Positions 23,344 to 32,860 of a stretch of 64,000 bases of DNA are shown here, one piece after another. The notes below the pieces were generated by a model. It ran no database searches, had not been told where the DNA came from, and was given only the letters and a program-made list of their open reading frames with translations. Origin of the DNA: an uncultured Clostridia bacterium (GTDB taxonomy: Bacteria; Bacillota; Clostridia; Christensenellales; Borkfalkiaceae). A program made the position numbers and the translations under genes. The stretch covers positions 1 to 64,000 of the forward strand of contig CALWCE010000004.1 of NCBI GenBank assembly GCA_944376295.1, read 5' to 3'. Position 1 is the stretch's first letter; every line of letters starts with the position of its first letter.

Positions 23344-24740
23344 TGGCGAAATTCAATATGGATCCCAAGAAGCACCCCATGCCCTCGCAGGATCCCCTCG
23401 TCCGCAATAAAAACTTCAAGGAAGTTGCCCTCGGTTACGACGAAGAGACCGCGATCGATGAGGCAAAGCGCTGCTTGAACTGCAAAAACCGGCCCTGCGT
23501 TGCGGGCTGCCCCGTTAACGTCGCCATCCCCGAATTTGTCGCCCTCGTCGCGGAGGGCAAGTTCGAGGAGGCCTATCAGGTCATTGCCCGCACCTCTTCC
23601 CTTCCCGCCGTCTGCGGGAGAGTGTGCCCGCAGGAGACGCAGTGCGAAGGCAAGTGCACGCGCGGCATCAAGGGCGAGCCCGTCGGCATCGGCAGGCTCG
23701 AGCGCTTCGTCGCCGATCGGCACAACTCCCACGCGACGGAAACTCCCGCAAAGCCTCAGTCCAACGGGCATAAGGTCGCCATCGTCGGCTCAGGCCCTGC
23801 AGGGCTCACCTGTGCGGGCGATCTTGCCAAGCTCGGCTACGACGTGACCGTCTTCGAAGCGCTGCACCTTGCGGGCGGCGTGCTCGTCTACGGCATCCCC
23901 GAATTCCGTCTCCCCAAAGCCATCGTCGAAAAGGAGGTGGATAACCTCCGATCTCTCGGCGTCAAGGTGATGACGGACATGGTCATCGGCAAGGTGCTCA
24001 CCATCGACGAGCTCAAAGAAGAGTTCGGCTTCGAAGCCGTCTTCCTCGGCACGGGCGCGGGCCTTCCCCGCTTCATGAACATCCCCGGAGAGAACGCAAA
24101 GGGCGTCTTCTCCGCCAACGAATACCTCACCCGCAGCAACCTCATGAAGGCGTATGAACCTGACAGCGAGACCCCCATCTTCCACGCCAAGAAGGTCGCC
24201 GTCGTGGGCGGCGGCAACGTCGCGATGGACGCGGCGCGCTCGGCAAAGCGGCTTGGGGCGGACGTCGTGTATATCGTCTACCGCCGTTCGGAGACGGAAC
24301 TTCCCGCCCGCCGCGAGGAAGTGGAGCACGCCAAGGAGGAAGAGATCGTCTTCAAGCTCCTCACCAACCCCGTCGAAGTGCTTGCGGACGGCGACGACAA
24401 CGTCGTGGGACTTCGCTGCATCGAGATGGAGCTGGGCGAACCCGACGCTTCGGGCCGCCGCCGCCCCATCGAAAAGAAGGGCAGCGAATTCACGATGGAC
24501 GTCGACTGCGTCATCATGGCGCTCGGCACCTCGCCCAATCCCCTCCTCAAAAAGACGACGCAGGGGCTCGACACCAAGCCGCGCGGGGAGATCGTTGCCG
24601 ACGAGAACGGCAAGACGTCGCTCGACGGCGTGTACGCGGGCGGCGACGCCGTGACGGGCGCCGCGACCGTCATCCTCGCGATGGGCGCAGGCAAGACCGC
24701 CGCAAAGGCGATGGACGAATACATCCGCTCCAAGGCATAA
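23343..24740 (+). CDS. nfnB: NfnB-like / NADPH-dependent glutamate synthase-family flavoprotein
   Basis: A 465-residue protein. N-terminal cysteine motifs for two [4Fe-4S] clusters (CLNCKNRPCVAGCPVN near 44-59; CGRVCPQETQCEGKC near 94-108) precede two Rossmann domains with VGSGPAGLTCAG near 148 and VVGGGNVAMDAARSA near 288. This is the domain layout of the GltD/NfnB family. The tight coupling with the NfnA-like subunit favours an NADH-dependent reduced ferredoxin:NADP+ oxidoreductase in the cytoplasm. No large glutamate synthase gene is seen nearby. A terminator follows. Confidence 0.9.
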   Translation: MAKFNMDPKKHPMPSQDPLVRNKNFKEVALGYDEETAIDEAKRCLNCKNRPCVAGCPVNVAIPEFVALVAEGKFEEAYQVIARTSSLPAVCGRVCPQETQCEGKCTRGIKGEPVGIGRLERFVADRHNSHATETPAKPQSNGHKVAIVGSGPAGLTCAGDLAKLGYDVTVFEALHLAGGVLVYGIPEFRLPKAIVEKEVDNLRSLGVKVMTDMVIGKVLTIDELKEEFGFEAVFLGTGAGLPRFMNIPGENAKGVFSANEYLTRSNLMKAYEPDSETPIFHAKKVAVVGGGNVAMDAARSAKRLGADVVYIVYRRSETELPARREEVEHAKEEEIVFKLLTNPVEVLADGDDNVVGLRCIEMELGEPDASGRRRPIEKKGSEFTMDVDCVIMALGTSPNPLLKKTTQGLDTKPRGEIVADENGKTSLDGVYAGGDAVTGAATVILAMGAGKTAAKAMDEYIRSKA

Positions 24741-24769
24741 CATAAGCCGAAGCCCGTTCGGCATACAAA

Positions 24770-24808
24770 ACTTCCCGCAGGCACATTCCCTGCGGGAAGT
24801 TTTATTTT
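24770..24808. terminator. Bidirectional terminator between nfnB and EFR1 genes
   Basis: ACTTCCCGCAGG (24770-24781) pairs perfectly with CCTGCGGGAAGT (24789-24800), flanked by AAAA on one side and TTTTATTTT on the other, so it can stop transcripts from both convergent operons. Confidence 0.85.
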
Positions 24809-25487
24809 AAAGGAAGAGCCGCGTTTCATCCGTTCTCCGCCGCCGCAGATACGCCTTCAAAAAAGGACTCAGGCGGAAGGAGAGCGCTCCCTCGGGGCAG
24901 ACCCGCACGCACCGCAGACAGCGGATGCAGCGGCAGCCAGGCTTCCCTGCGCGCATGGCGTGCATGGGGCAGGCGCGCTCGCACACGCCGCACCCGCTGC
25001 AGCGGGAGGAACGCACGAGCTTCACCCCGAGACGGCTCCTCAGCGCCGGCGCGCCCGAAAGAAGATGCCGCTTCCCCTTCGGGATGACGGCGGGCGCACG
25101 CTCGCCCGAGCGCACCTTCTCGACAAGAGGAGCAAGCGCCACCTCGTCGAAAGAAAAGCCGTCCTTCGTATAGGCGTGCTCGGCCGGAACATATGCTGCG
25201 GCGACGACCGTTCCCCGAAAGAGCGTTTTTGCGTCATCAAGTGCGCGCCCATAGCTCATACCGCCGTAGCAAGCGACAAACGCCGCCCGCTCCGCGCCGC
25301 ATGTTTTGAGATGATCGGCGACGGGCGGAGGAACGCGCTCGCAGTAAACGGAAAAGACGAGCAGCAGCACGGCGTTCTCCCGAAGGGGCTCCCCCATCGG
25401 CAGCGCCGCCTCCCCCATTGCCCCGGCGCAGGCGCGGGCGATCGCTTCCGAATGGCCGCTCCCCGTAAAATAGCGCACGTCCGTCAT
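24807..25487 (-). CDS. EFR1-type flavodoxin-ferredoxin fusion
   Basis: A 226-residue protein starting at ATG 25487, which overlaps the upstream gene stop by 4 bases (ATGA). The N-terminal half is flavodoxin-like: YFTGSGHSEAIARACAG is the phosphate-binding loop at residues 6-22, and VFSVYCERVPPPV and FVACYGGMSYG are the later FMN-site loops. The C-terminal half has two [4Fe-4S] motifs, CSGCGVCERACP and CIRCLRCVRVCP. Such EFR1 proteins are thought to shuttle electrons in anaerobes. The tight link to a PP-loop ATPase suggests that it supplies electrons for that enzyme's reaction or maturation, which is inference. Confidence 0.88.
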   Translation of the reverse strand: MTDVRYFTGSGHSEAIARACAGAMGEAALPMGEPLRENAVLLLVFSVYCERVPPPVADHLKTCGAERAAFVACYGGMSYGRALDDAKTLFRGTVVAAAYVPAEHAYTKDGFSFDEVALAPLVEKVRSGERAPAVIPKGKRHLLSGAPALRSRLGVKLVRSSRCSGCGVCERACPMHAMRAGKPGCRCIRCLRCVRVCPEGALSFRLSPFLKAYLRRRRTDETRLFL

Positions 25488-26878
25488 TGGTCGACCCCGA
25501 TCTCTTCCCGCATCAGGGCGCACTCGGGGATCTCTTCGAGGGAGAAGCCGAGGCACTCCTTCATCTCGGCGATGGCCTCCTCTTTCGGTCTGCCGCAGCG
25601 CTTGCTCGAAAGGGAAATTTCCAGCGCGCTGAAGGGGATGAGCGTGCTCTCGCAGTTGTAGTAGCGCACGAACTGCGTATGGTCTTTGCAGCGCTCGATC
25701 TTGCAGCTCGTGTGCAGCGCCTTGTCCTTCGCTTCGGGCGCCGACCAGCCGCATTCCTTCACGAGGATGTCCTTGACACGGTTCCAGTCGTAAGTCCCCC
25801 CGCAGGCTTTGTCCATATCGAGATGCACGAAGGCGGGGATATTTCCCGTCCACGACGAGCTTCTTATGGCGCGCTTCAAGGGCGGCAGCAGCTCGGGCGC
25901 CGCGTGGATCGCCTCGACGACGCTATGCACGGGCTCGTCCTGCAGGCCGCTGTGCTTTTTGAAGAAGTTATCGCCGTAGGCAAGCTGTTTCATCGTCATC
26001 AGCGTCTGGATCTGCCCTTGGCGGAGGGGCGGGTGCAGCGTGAGGACGCGCCACACGTTGAAAAGAAAGGTGAGGAGATTGTTCTCGGCAAAGGAATAGG
26101 CGATCTTGGGCGCCATGTGGTTGTAGTAGAGGGCGAGCATCTGCACGGGTTCGTTGCCCGCCATGAAATAGGGCACGCGGTTTGCGACGAGCTCGGGATA
26201 GAAGAGAAGATAGGCAAGCGAAGGGCAGGCGCAGGTGCTGCCGATGAGCGAATACAGTTTGCGGTAAACTTTATCAAGCGTCTCTTTGGCGACGGTGCGC
26301 ACGATGAATTCCACTTTGGGGAAGGCTCTTTTCGCTCCCTCGATGCTCTGCTTGGCGCTCTCGGAAAGAAAGGGGATCTCCCAGGTGAGCGCAAGAACGC
26401 GCAGCCCCTTGACCTTGGAAAGATAATAGAGAAGGAAGGTGGAATCTTTGCCGCCTGTATAGAAAAGGGCGACGTCGAAGCGGGAGCGTTTGGAGGGCTT
26501 GATCTCCTCGACGAGAGGCAGCACGCTCTTGAGCCCCTTCGTCTCTTCCTCCGTCCGGCACATGGGACAGCGCCCCTCCCCGTCAAATTCGAGCCCGGGC
26601 AAAATAAAGTCGTTGGCGCAGCACGACGTGCAGAAGCGCGCCTCGTCAAGGCTCCTGGGGATGCGCCGAAGCTTTCCTTCCTCCACGACGGCATCCCCCA
26701 AAAGCGCACCTAAAATGCGTTTTTCTTCGTCGGTCAGCGCTTTCGGAAGCGCGGAGACGACCGCCCGCTGCTTTTTCGTGAGGCGGACGGTATTGCAGAA
26801 CATCCGTTCCTTGTTCCGAAGGCCATAGTAGCGAAGTTTCCCGTTTTCCAATTTCCAGCGGCTCTGCAAACAGTACAT
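25484..26878 (-). CDS. PP-loop ATPase (N-type ATP pyrophosphatase), unknown substrate
   Basis: The start at 26878 follows CAGGAGGGGAAAA; the product has 464 residues. A Cys-X2-Cys pair (CTSCC), a DFILPGLEFDGEGRCPMC segment near 85-110, and the PP-loop FYTGGKDSTFLLYYL near 138 are seen. The two cysteine pairs followed by an S/TGGKDS loop resemble sugar amidotransferases (WbpG/PseA type) and other enzymes that adenylate a substrate. Several later cysteines (STCACPS, SCKIERCKDH) could bind a metal or Fe-S cluster. Downstream lies the EFR1 protein, overlapping by 4 bases. Thiolation or amidation of an unknown substrate is plausible. Confidence 0.75.
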   Translation of the reverse strand: MYCLQSRWKLENGKLRYYGLRNKERMFCNTVRLTKKQRAVVSALPKALTDEEKRILGALLGDAVVEEGKLRRIPRSLDEARFCTSCCANDFILPGLEFDGEGRCPMCRTEEETKGLKSVLPLVEEIKPSKRSRFDVALFYTGGKDSTFLLYYLSKVKGLRVLALTWEIPFLSESAKQSIEGAKRAFPKVEFIVRTVAKETLDKVYRKLYSLIGSTCACPSLAYLLFYPELVANRVPYFMAGNEPVQMLALYYNHMAPKIAYSFAENNLLTFLFNVWRVLTLHPPLRQGQIQTLMTMKQLAYGDNFFKKHSGLQDEPVHSVVEAIHAAPELLPPLKRAIRSSSWTGNIPAFVHLDMDKACGGTYDWNRVKDILVKECGWSAPEAKDKALHTSCKIERCKDHTQFVRYYNCESTLIPFSALEISLSSKRCGRPKEEAIAEMKECLGFSLEEIPECALMREEIGVDQ

Positions 26879-26939
26879 TTTTCCCCTCCTGCTCCTATTG
26901 TAACACGTCCGCCGCCCGTTTGCAAGAGGCAAAATAAAA

Positions 26940-26974
26940 GAGCTCCCTCGCTTCTGAGAGAGCTCCTCTTTTTT
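26940..26974. terminator. Bidirectional terminator after dnaJ
   Basis: GAGCTCCCTC (26940-26949) pairs with GAGAGAGCTC (26956-26965), one G-T pair, flanked by T-rich sequence on both sides (TTTTATTTT on the minus strand, TTTTTT on the plus). It ends the grpE-dnaK-dnaJ transcript. Confidence 0.75.
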
Positions 26975-27008
26975 CGGGCGCGCTTTCTTGCGGATGACCC
27001 GAAAAAGG

Positions 27009-28142
27009 TCAATTTTTGTAGGCGTCCGTGCCGTAGAGGGCGGACATATCGTCGGAATACTTCTTTGCCTTGTCGTACTGCCTGACGTCGCAGGAAGCCC
27101 CCGCTTCCTCCACCTTGCGCTTCTGCTCGCGCGAGAGGCGGGTGGGCACCTCGACAAAGACGTTGAGATAGAGATTGCCCGTGCCGTTGCGCGTCTTTAA
27201 GCCCTTGCCGCGGATGGTGAAGGTCGTGCCCGTCTGCGTGCCTTCGGGGATGGGATAGTCGAAGGCGTCGTCGATCGTGGGCACTCTCACCGTGCCGCCG
27301 AGGCACGCCGTCGCGAAGGGGATGGGAAGATCGACGTAAAGATCCATGTTCTTGCGGCGGAAGATCTTGTGCGGCTCGACGCGGAACACGACGATGAGGT
27401 CGCCCGCAGGGCCCCCTTCCGTGCTCGCCTGGCCGAACCCGCGCTTGCGGATATAAGAATTGGTATCGACGCCCGCAGGGATGGAGAGCGAGACCTTCGT
27501 CTCCTTCCGCACATAGCCCTTGCCCTTGCAGTCGGGGCATTTATCGGTGATGATCTTGCCCTTGCCGCCGCAGTCGGGGCAGGCACCCACGCGCACCATG
27601 CGGCCGAACATGGTATCCTGCGAGAATCTGACCTGCCCTTTGCCGCCGCAGCGGGAGCACGTCTTATAGGCAGTGCCGCCCTTGGCGCCCGTGCCGCCGC
27701 AGGTGGGGCAGGGCTCGTTGCGCGAATAGCCGATCTCCTTCACGCAGCCCTTGGCGGCATCCATGAAGGAGAGGCGCATCTCGAGCTGGATGTCCTCGCC
27801 CGAAGTATCGCGCTGCACGGAAGCATTGCCGCCGAAGCCCTGGAAGATGCTGTCGAAGATGTCGCCGAAGCCCCCGCCGCCGAAACCGCCGAAGCCTGCC
27901 CCGCCCATGCCGCCCATGCCGGGATGCTCCTGTTCATAGTCGTAGGCAGCGCGCTTCTGCTTATCGGAGAGCACTTCGTTCGCCTCGTTGATCTCCTTGA
28001 ACTTCTCCGCGGCGAGCTTATCGTTGGGGTGAAGGTCGGGATGATACTGCTTGACGAGCTTTTTATACGCCGCCTTGATCTCCTCCTCCGTCGCGTTCTT
28101 GCTCACGCCGAGAATTTCGTAATAGTTCTTTTTTTCTGCCAT
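27009..28142 (-). CDS. dnaJ: Chaperone protein DnaJ
   Basis: A 377-residue type I J-protein. The J domain (residues 1-70) includes the YHPDLHP motif that stimulates DnaK ATPase. A Gly/Phe-rich linker (about 75-100) follows, then the zinc-binding domain with four CxxCxGxG-type repeats ([32 protein letters not shown], about 140-205), and the C-terminal substrate-binding barrels. It delivers unfolded proteins to DnaK. It is the last gene of the operon, 86 bases behind dnaK. Confidence 0.98.
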   Translation of the reverse strand: MAEKKNYYEILGVSKNATEEEIKAAYKKLVKQYHPDLHPNDKLAAEKFKEINEANEVLSDKQKRAAYDYEQEHPGMGGMGGAGFGGFGGGGFGDIFDSIFQGFGGNASVQRDTSGEDIQLEMRLSFMDAAKGCVKEIGYSRNEPCPTCGGTGAKGGTAYKTCSRCGGKGQVRFSQDTMFGRMVRVGACPDCGGKGKIITDKCPDCKGKGYVRKETKVSLSIPAGVDTNSYIRKRGFGQASTEGGPAGDLIVVFRVEPHKIFRRKNMDLYVDLPIPFATACLGGTVRVPTIDDAFDYPIPEGTQTGTTFTIRGKGLKTRNGTGNLYLNVFVEVPTRLSREQKRKVEEAGASCDVRQYDKAKKYSDDMSALYGTDAYKN

Positions 28143-28228
28143 GCTCTGTTCCTCTTATCGCCCGTTAAGGGGCGGCAGCGCCGCCCCTTAAACAACTTGC
28201 TTATGCCTTGCGGAACGCGCCGCGTGCC

Positions 28229-30028
28229 TTACTGGTGGAACTCTTCGTCGCCCGCCTGAGGCTCGCCGTTGGGCGCGCCGCTGCCGTTTGCCGCGTTCTT
28301 CTCGTACATCTTCTGGAAGATGGGCTGCACGGCGTTCGAGAGCTTTTCGAACGCGGCGTTGAAGCGCTCTTCGTCGTCCGCGTCGAGCTCTTTTTTCGCC
28401 TCTTCGACGGCGGAGTTGAGGGTAGCCTTCTCCTCGTCCGAGAACTTGTCACCGCTCTCTTTGAGCGTCTGTTCGACGGAGAAGATGAGCCCGTCGAGCT
28501 TGTTGCGGCTGTCCACCTTCTGCTTGCGCTTCTTGTCCTCTTCGGCGTACTGCTCTGCTTCCTTGACCGCCTTGTTGATCTCGTCCTCCGAGAGGTTGGT
28601 CGAAGAAGTGATGGTGATGTCGGTGGACTTGCCCGTGCCGAGGTCCTTTGCCTCGACGTGCACGATGCCGTTGGCGTCGACGTCGAAGGTGACTTCGATC
28701 TGGGGGATGCCGCGGGGCGCGGGTGCGATGCCCGTCAGCATGAATCTGCCGAGCGTCTTGTTGTCGCGGCAGAACTCACGCTCGCCCTGCAAAATGTGGA
28801 TCTCGACGCTCGTCTGATTGTCGGCAGCTGTCGAGAACACCTGGCTCTTCTTGACGGGGATGGTCGTATTTCTGTCGATGAGTCTCGTGAACACGCCGCC
28901 CAGCGTCTCGATGCCGAGGGAAAGGGGCATGACGTCGAGAAGGAGCACGTCCTTGATCTCGCCCGTCAGCACGCCGCCCTGAATGGCAGCGCCGATGGCG
29001 ACGCACTCGTCGGGGTTGATGCCCTTGAATGGCTCCTTGCCCGAGATCTGCTTGACCTTTTCGACGACGGCGGGCACACGGGTGGAACCGCCGACCAGGA
29101 TGACTTTATCGAGATCGTTGTAGGAAAGCCCCGCATCCTTCATCGCAAGGCGCATGGGTTCTGCGGTCTTATCGACAAGGTCGGAAATAAGCGCTTCGAA
29201 CTTCTGGCGGGTGATGTCCATCTCGAGGTGCGCGGGGCCCGCGTCCGTCATGGAGATGAAGGGCAGCGAGACGGAGGTCGAAGTCATGCCGGAAAGTTCG
29301 ATCTTCGCCTTCTCGGCAGCTTCCTTGAGTCTCTGCATCGCCATCTTATCTTTGGAAAGATCGACGCCGTGGCTCTTCTTGAACTCGTCGACCATGTAGT
29401 CCATCAGTCTCTTATCGAAGTCGTCGCCGCCCAGACGGTTGTTGCCGTTGGTCGCGAGCACTTCGAAGACGCCGTCGGAAATTTCGAGGATGGAGACATC
29501 GAAGGTACCGCCGCCGAGGTCGTAGATCATGACCTTGCTGTTTTCCTTCTCCTTATCGAGGCCGTAGGCAAGCGCCGCCGCCGTGGGCTCGTTGATGATA
29601 CGAAGCACGTTGAGGCCCGCGATCTTGCCCGCGTCCTTCGTTGCCTGACGCTGGGAGTCGGTGAAGTACGCAGGGCAGGTGATGACGGCGTCCGTCACCT
29701 TCGTGCCGAGATATGCCTCTGCATCCGCCTTGAGCTTGCTTAAGATCATTGCGGAAATTTCCTGAGGGGAATACGCCTTGTCGTCCACCTTTACTTTATA
29801 ATCGGAACCCATCTCACGCTTGATGGAGATGACCGTACGGTCGGGATTTGCGACTGCCTGACGCTTTGCGACCTGACCGACGATACGGGTGCCGTCCTTC
29901 TGGAAGGCGACGACGGAAGGCGTGGTGCGCGAACCTTCCGCATTGGCGATCACGACGGGCTCGCCGCCCTCCATGACTGCAACACACGAATTGGTAGTAC
30001 CAAGATCGATACCGATAACTTTCGACAT
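28229..30028 (-). CDS. dnaK: Chaperone protein DnaK (Hsp70)
   Basis: A 599-residue Hsp70. [18 protein letters not shown] at the start is phosphate loop 1. [20 protein letters not shown], the [12 protein letters not shown] segment and [13 protein letters not shown] are all present in the nucleotide-binding domain. The substrate-binding domain starts near 370 ([11 protein letters not shown] linker region) and an alpha-helical lid ends in a short Gly/Asn-rich tail. Length is slightly below the usual 610-640 because the tail is short. AAGGAGAGAACA precedes the start. Confidence 0.98.
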   Translation of the reverse strand: MSKVIGIDLGTTNSCVAVMEGGEPVVIANAEGSRTTPSVVAFQKDGTRIVGQVAKRQAVANPDRTVISIKREMGSDYKVKVDDKAYSPQEISAMILSKLKADAEAYLGTKVTDAVITCPAYFTDSQRQATKDAGKIAGLNVLRIINEPTAAALAYGLDKEKENSKVMIYDLGGGTFDVSILEISDGVFEVLATNGNNRLGGDDFDKRLMDYMVDEFKKSHGVDLSKDKMAMQRLKEAAEKAKIELSGMTSTSVSLPFISMTDAGPAHLEMDITRQKFEALISDLVDKTAEPMRLAMKDAGLSYNDLDKVILVGGSTRVPAVVEKVKQISGKEPFKGINPDECVAIGAAIQGGVLTGEIKDVLLLDVMPLSLGIETLGGVFTRLIDRNTTIPVKKSQVFSTAADNQTSVEIHILQGEREFCRDNKTLGRFMLTGIAPAPRGIPQIEVTFDVDANGIVHVEAKDLGTGKSTDITITSSTNLSEDEINKAVKEAEQYAEEDKKRKQKVDSRNKLDGLIFSVEQTLKESGDKFSDEEKATLNSAVEEAKKELDADDEERFNAAFEKLSNAVQPIFQKMYEKNAANGSGAPNGEPQAGDEEFHQ

Positions 30029-30101
30029 AATTGTTCTCTCCTTTTCTCTCTCTGAATTTTTCGGATCGCCCGCTTCGGCTCAAAGCCGTGCGCGGCGGAA
30101 A

Positions 30102-30656
30102 TTACTTTGTGACGAGCACCTGCGCATAGCGCAGCACTTTTCCGTTCTGTTCGTAGCCCTTGACGAACACCTGCTTGACGATGCCGCTTGCTTCCCCTTC
30201 CTCGGGGTCGGACGCCATGATCGCCTCGCACTTCTCGGGATCGAAGGGCTGCCCGACGGGGTCGATGGCCGCGATCTTCTCGTCCTCTAAGATCTTCCGG
30301 AAGGCTTGCAGCACCATCTCGATGCCCTTGTGCGTCTTCTCGTCCCCGCAGGACAGAAGCGCGCGTTCCAAATTATCCGCGACGGGGAAGAGCTTCCCCA
30401 CGACGTCCGCCCTGCCCTCGGCATATGCCGTGGCGCGGGTGGAGGCGGTGCGCTTGCGATAGTTATCGTACTCGGCAGTCACCGAATACCACTTACGCTT
30501 GTATTCCTCGGCAGCGGCCTTCGCTTCTTCCGAAGCCTTGATCGCCGCCGCAAGTTCCGCATTTTCCGTTTCCTCGATGGCTTCCGCCTCTTTCATCTCT
30601 TCCGCGGCGTCTGCCTGCGCTTCGGAAACGGGGATGTTTTTTTCTTCTTTGCTCAT
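30102..30656 (-). CDS. grpE: Nucleotide exchange factor GrpE
   Basis: I take ATG at 30656 (184 residues); a GTG at 30686 in the same frame is an alternative. An acidic, coiled-coil N-terminus (Ala/Glu-rich, about 15-60) precedes the conserved dimer region YDNYRKRTASTRATAYAEGR and the beta domain with GKLFPVADNLERAL, GIEMV and the terminal GYEQNGKVLRYAQVLV. It releases ADP from DnaK. It starts the grpE-dnaK-dnaJ operon. Neither hrcA nor a CIRCE operator is visible upstream, so heat-shock control must differ from the HrcA scheme or lie outside the window. Confidence 0.95.
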   Translation of the reverse strand: MSKEEKNIPVSEAQADAAEEMKEAEAIEETENAELAAAIKASEEAKAAAEEYKRKWYSVTAEYDNYRKRTASTRATAYAEGRADVVGKLFPVADNLERALLSCGDEKTHKGIEMVLQAFRKILEDEKIAAIDPVGQPFDPEKCEAIMASDPEEGEASGIVKQVFVKGYEQNGKVLRYAQVLVTK

Positions 30657-30763
30657 ACCGCCCTTTGCCTTTTTGATTTCGTTCACTTCTAATATAAGGT
30701 GATTTTCGCCCGCTTAAACGCATTTTTCCACTTTTTTGCCCGCGGGAGCGAATTTTTTTGCAC

Positions 30764-30788
30764 AAAAAAGCGGGCCCGACGAGCCCGC
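30764..30788 (-). terminator. Terminator of pyrimidine operon
   Basis: On the minus strand GCGGGC pairs with GCCCGC (30770-30788) and is followed by TTTTTT (30769-30764). It lies 26 bases after the pyrE stop and ends the eleven-kilobase-scale pyr transcript region before grpE. Confidence 0.85.
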
Positions 30789-30814
30789 ATTCAAAGCAGC
30801 CGTTTGCGCCGCGA

Positions 30815-31468
30815 TCAGGCGCCGTACTGAGCGCGGTACGCCTTCATGGCGGCAAGATACTCCTTCCCTTCGATGACGCCCTCCTCGATGGCGGCGATGA
30901 TGTCCTCCATCGTGACGATGGAATACACCTTGATGCCATACTCGTCGAAGGCTTCCCGGGCGGCGGACTTTTCGCCCGTGCCCTTCTCCTGGCGGTCGAC
31001 GGAGATGATCATCGCCTCGACGTCCACCTTCGCTTCCGCTTCGATCTTGGGCAAGATCTCACGCAGCGCCTTGCCCGAGGTCATCACATCCTCGATGATG
31101 CACACCTTGTCGCCGTCTTCAAGCTTCTGACCGACGAAAAGGCCGCCTTCGCCGTGATCCTTGACCTCCTTCCTGTCGAAGCAGAAACCGACGTCTACGC
31201 CGTGATTTTTGGCAAGAGCGATGGCGGTCGCAACGGCGAGCGGGATGCCCTTGTAGGCGGGGCCGACGAGCGTCTTCACGGAAACGCCGTGCTCCAAAAA
31301 ACACTCCGCATAATATTCGCCGAGCTGGGCGATCTGCGTGCCCGTGCGGTACTTGCCCGCGTTGATGAAGTAGGGCGCCTTCCTGCCGCTCTTTAAGGTG
31401 AAGTCGCCAAAGAGCAGCACTTCGTTCTCCACCATGAATTTGATGAACCGCTGTTTGTAGTTGAGCAT
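30815..31468 (-). CDS. pyrE: Orotate phosphoribosyltransferase
   Basis: The start is ATG 31468 behind GGAGAAATACAT; the product has 217 residues. The PRPP-binding motif is VCIIEDVMTSGKALRE (about 122-137), and the substrate loop includes the SGRKAPYFINAGKY segment near residue 27. PyrE joins orotate and PRPP to form OMP, the fifth step of pyrimidine synthesis. It is the last gene of the operon, 20 bases behind pyrD. Confidence 0.97.
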   Translation of the reverse strand: MLNYKQRFIKFMVENEVLLFGDFTLKSGRKAPYFINAGKYRTGTQIAQLGEYYAECFLEHGVSVKTLVGPAYKGIPLAVATAIALAKNHGVDVGFCFDRKEVKDHGEGGLFVGQKLEDGDKVCIIEDVMTSGKALREILPKIEAEAKVDVEAMIISVDRQEKGTGEKSAAREAFDEYGIKVYSIVTMEDIIAAIEEGVIEGKEYLAAMKAYRAQYGA

Positions 31469-31488
31469 ATGTATTTCTCCTTTTTTGT

Positions 31489-32391
31489 TTACTGTAATGC
31501 GCCGGTGAGCTCGGAAACGTGCGAAACGCCGTGGCGGTCGCACCAGTCGTTGAGCCCCGCGACGATCTTGGGGCAGGCGAAGGTATCGGTGAAGTTGTGC
31601 GTGCCCACCTGCACGGCAGAGGCCCCCGCCATGAGGAACTCCACCGCGTCCTCGGCGGTGCAGATGCCGCCCATGCCGATGACGGGGATATGCACGGCAT
31701 GGCTCGCCTCGTACACCATGCGCACGGCAATGGGCTTGATGCCCGCGCCCGAAACGCCGCCCGTCGTGTTGGCAAGCAGCGGCTTTCTTCTTTCGATGTC
31801 GATGACCATGCCCGTGAAGGTATTGACGAGGGAGATGCAGTCTGCCCCGCCCTTTTCCGCCGCCTGCGCATTCAAAGCGATGCTCTCGACGTTGGGCGAA
31901 AGCTTGACGATGAGGGGCGTCTTGAGAAGGCTCTTCTTGGCGGCGCGCGTCACTTCCCCGATGGTCTCGGGGCGGATGCCGAACGCCATGCCCCCGCACT
32001 TTACGTTGGGGCAGGAGATGTTGAGCTCGACGAAATCGACGAGCCCGTCGAGCCGCGCGCAAATCTCCACATAGTCCTCGATGGTGCTGCCCGCGACGTT
32101 GGCAAGGACGCGCGTTTTACTCTTCAGCCAGGCAAGGTCGTGTTCGAGGAAGGCGTCGACGCCGGGATTCTGCAATCCGACGGCGTTCAAAATGACGCTG
32201 TGCCCCTCCGCGATGCGCGGCACGGGGTTGCCGAGGCGGGGCTTTAAGGTGAGCCCCTTGGTCGCCACGCCGCCCAGGCAGGAAATATCGTAAAGTTCGT
32301 TGAATTCCCGTCCGAACCCGAAGGTACCGGAAGCGGGGATGACGGGGTTTTTGAGCGTGACCCCGCACACGTTTACCGAAAGATCAGCCAT
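31489..32391 (-). CDS. pyrD: Dihydroorotate dehydrogenase B, catalytic subunit
   Basis: A 300-residue flavoprotein (type 1B). LSVNVCGVTLKNPVIPASGT starts the FMN barrel. NISCPNVKCGGMAFG holds the active-site cysteine loop, and IPVIGMGGICTAEDAVEFLM binds the FMN phosphate. It needs PyrK for electron transfer to NAD+, and pyrK lies upstream in the same operon. Its first 8 bases overlap the end of a small membrane protein gene that separates it from pyrK, which is unusual. Confidence 0.97.
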   Translation of the reverse strand: MADLSVNVCGVTLKNPVIPASGTFGFGREFNELYDISCLGGVATKGLTLKPRLGNPVPRIAEGHSVILNAVGLQNPGVDAFLEHDLAWLKSKTRVLANVAGSTIEDYVEICARLDGLVDFVELNISCPNVKCGGMAFGIRPETIGEVTRAAKKSLLKTPLIVKLSPNVESIALNAQAAEKGGADCISLVNTFTGMVIDIERRKPLLANTTGGVSGAGIKPIAVRMVYEASHAVHIPVIGMGGICTAEDAVEFLMAGASAVQVGTHNFTDTFACPKIVAGLNDWCDRHGVSHVSELTGALQ

Positions 32392-32860
32392 TTTTTACCT
32401 CACTTGCAAAGGGGTCTTCCCCGAGAAGCCCGCCGATTTTTTCCGCCGCCGCCCTGACGTCTGCAACATAGGAAGCGGAAACGCGCGTTCCGTCCTTACA
32501 AACGAGCGTGAGCCTGCCGTACGGCCGCCCGAAGAGGCGGATGGTATAGGCGTTGCGGTACAAGACGCTCGCGATCGTGCTCAAAGCGTACTCCTTACCG
32601 CAGAATTCAAGCGTTTCGCCCTTCAGGACGGCGACCGTCTTGGGCGTGCGCAATACGAGAAAGAGCATCACGGCGCCCCAAACGATGAGCGCTCCGCCGA
32701 GGGCGAGAAAGCAATATTCGACGCCGGAATTTTCCGCCGACGTCTCGAAGACGCCCGTGGCAAGGGCGAACACGCCCGCCGCGAAGAGAAAGACGCCCGC
32801 AAGCATCCAGCCGACCGCAAACCAGACTGCGCCCTTTTGGCGCTCTGCAAGAATGTTCAC
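32384..32860 (-). CDS. Small membrane protein in pyr operon (paralogue 1)
   Basis: A 158-residue protein with two membrane helices (about 10-35 and 48-70). A cytoplasmic domain with KTVAVLKGETLEFCGKEY, then RLTLVCKDGTRVSASYVADV, has strand spacing like a PH-type (bacterial PH_2-like) fold. It is clearly similar to the adjacent upstream gene product, which shares the K-T-P-K-x-V-A-V, RLT-V-KDG and YVADV-A segments. Both overlap their neighbours by a few bases, so they are true operon members. Function unknown. Confidence 0.8.
   Translation of the reverse strand: MNILAERQKGAVWFAVGWMLAGVFLFAAGVFALATGVFETSAENSGVEYCFLALGGALIVWGAVMLFLVLRTPKTVAVLKGETLEFCGKEYALSTIASVLYRNAYTIRLFGRPYGRLTLVCKDGTRVSASYVADVRAAAEKIGGLLGEDPFASEVKNG

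Noticed and set aside
30657..30763. CIRCE operator for heat-shock control upstream of grpE
   Set aside because: No TTAGCACTC-N9-GAGTGCTAA repeat or close variant is present, and no hrcA gene precedes grpE.
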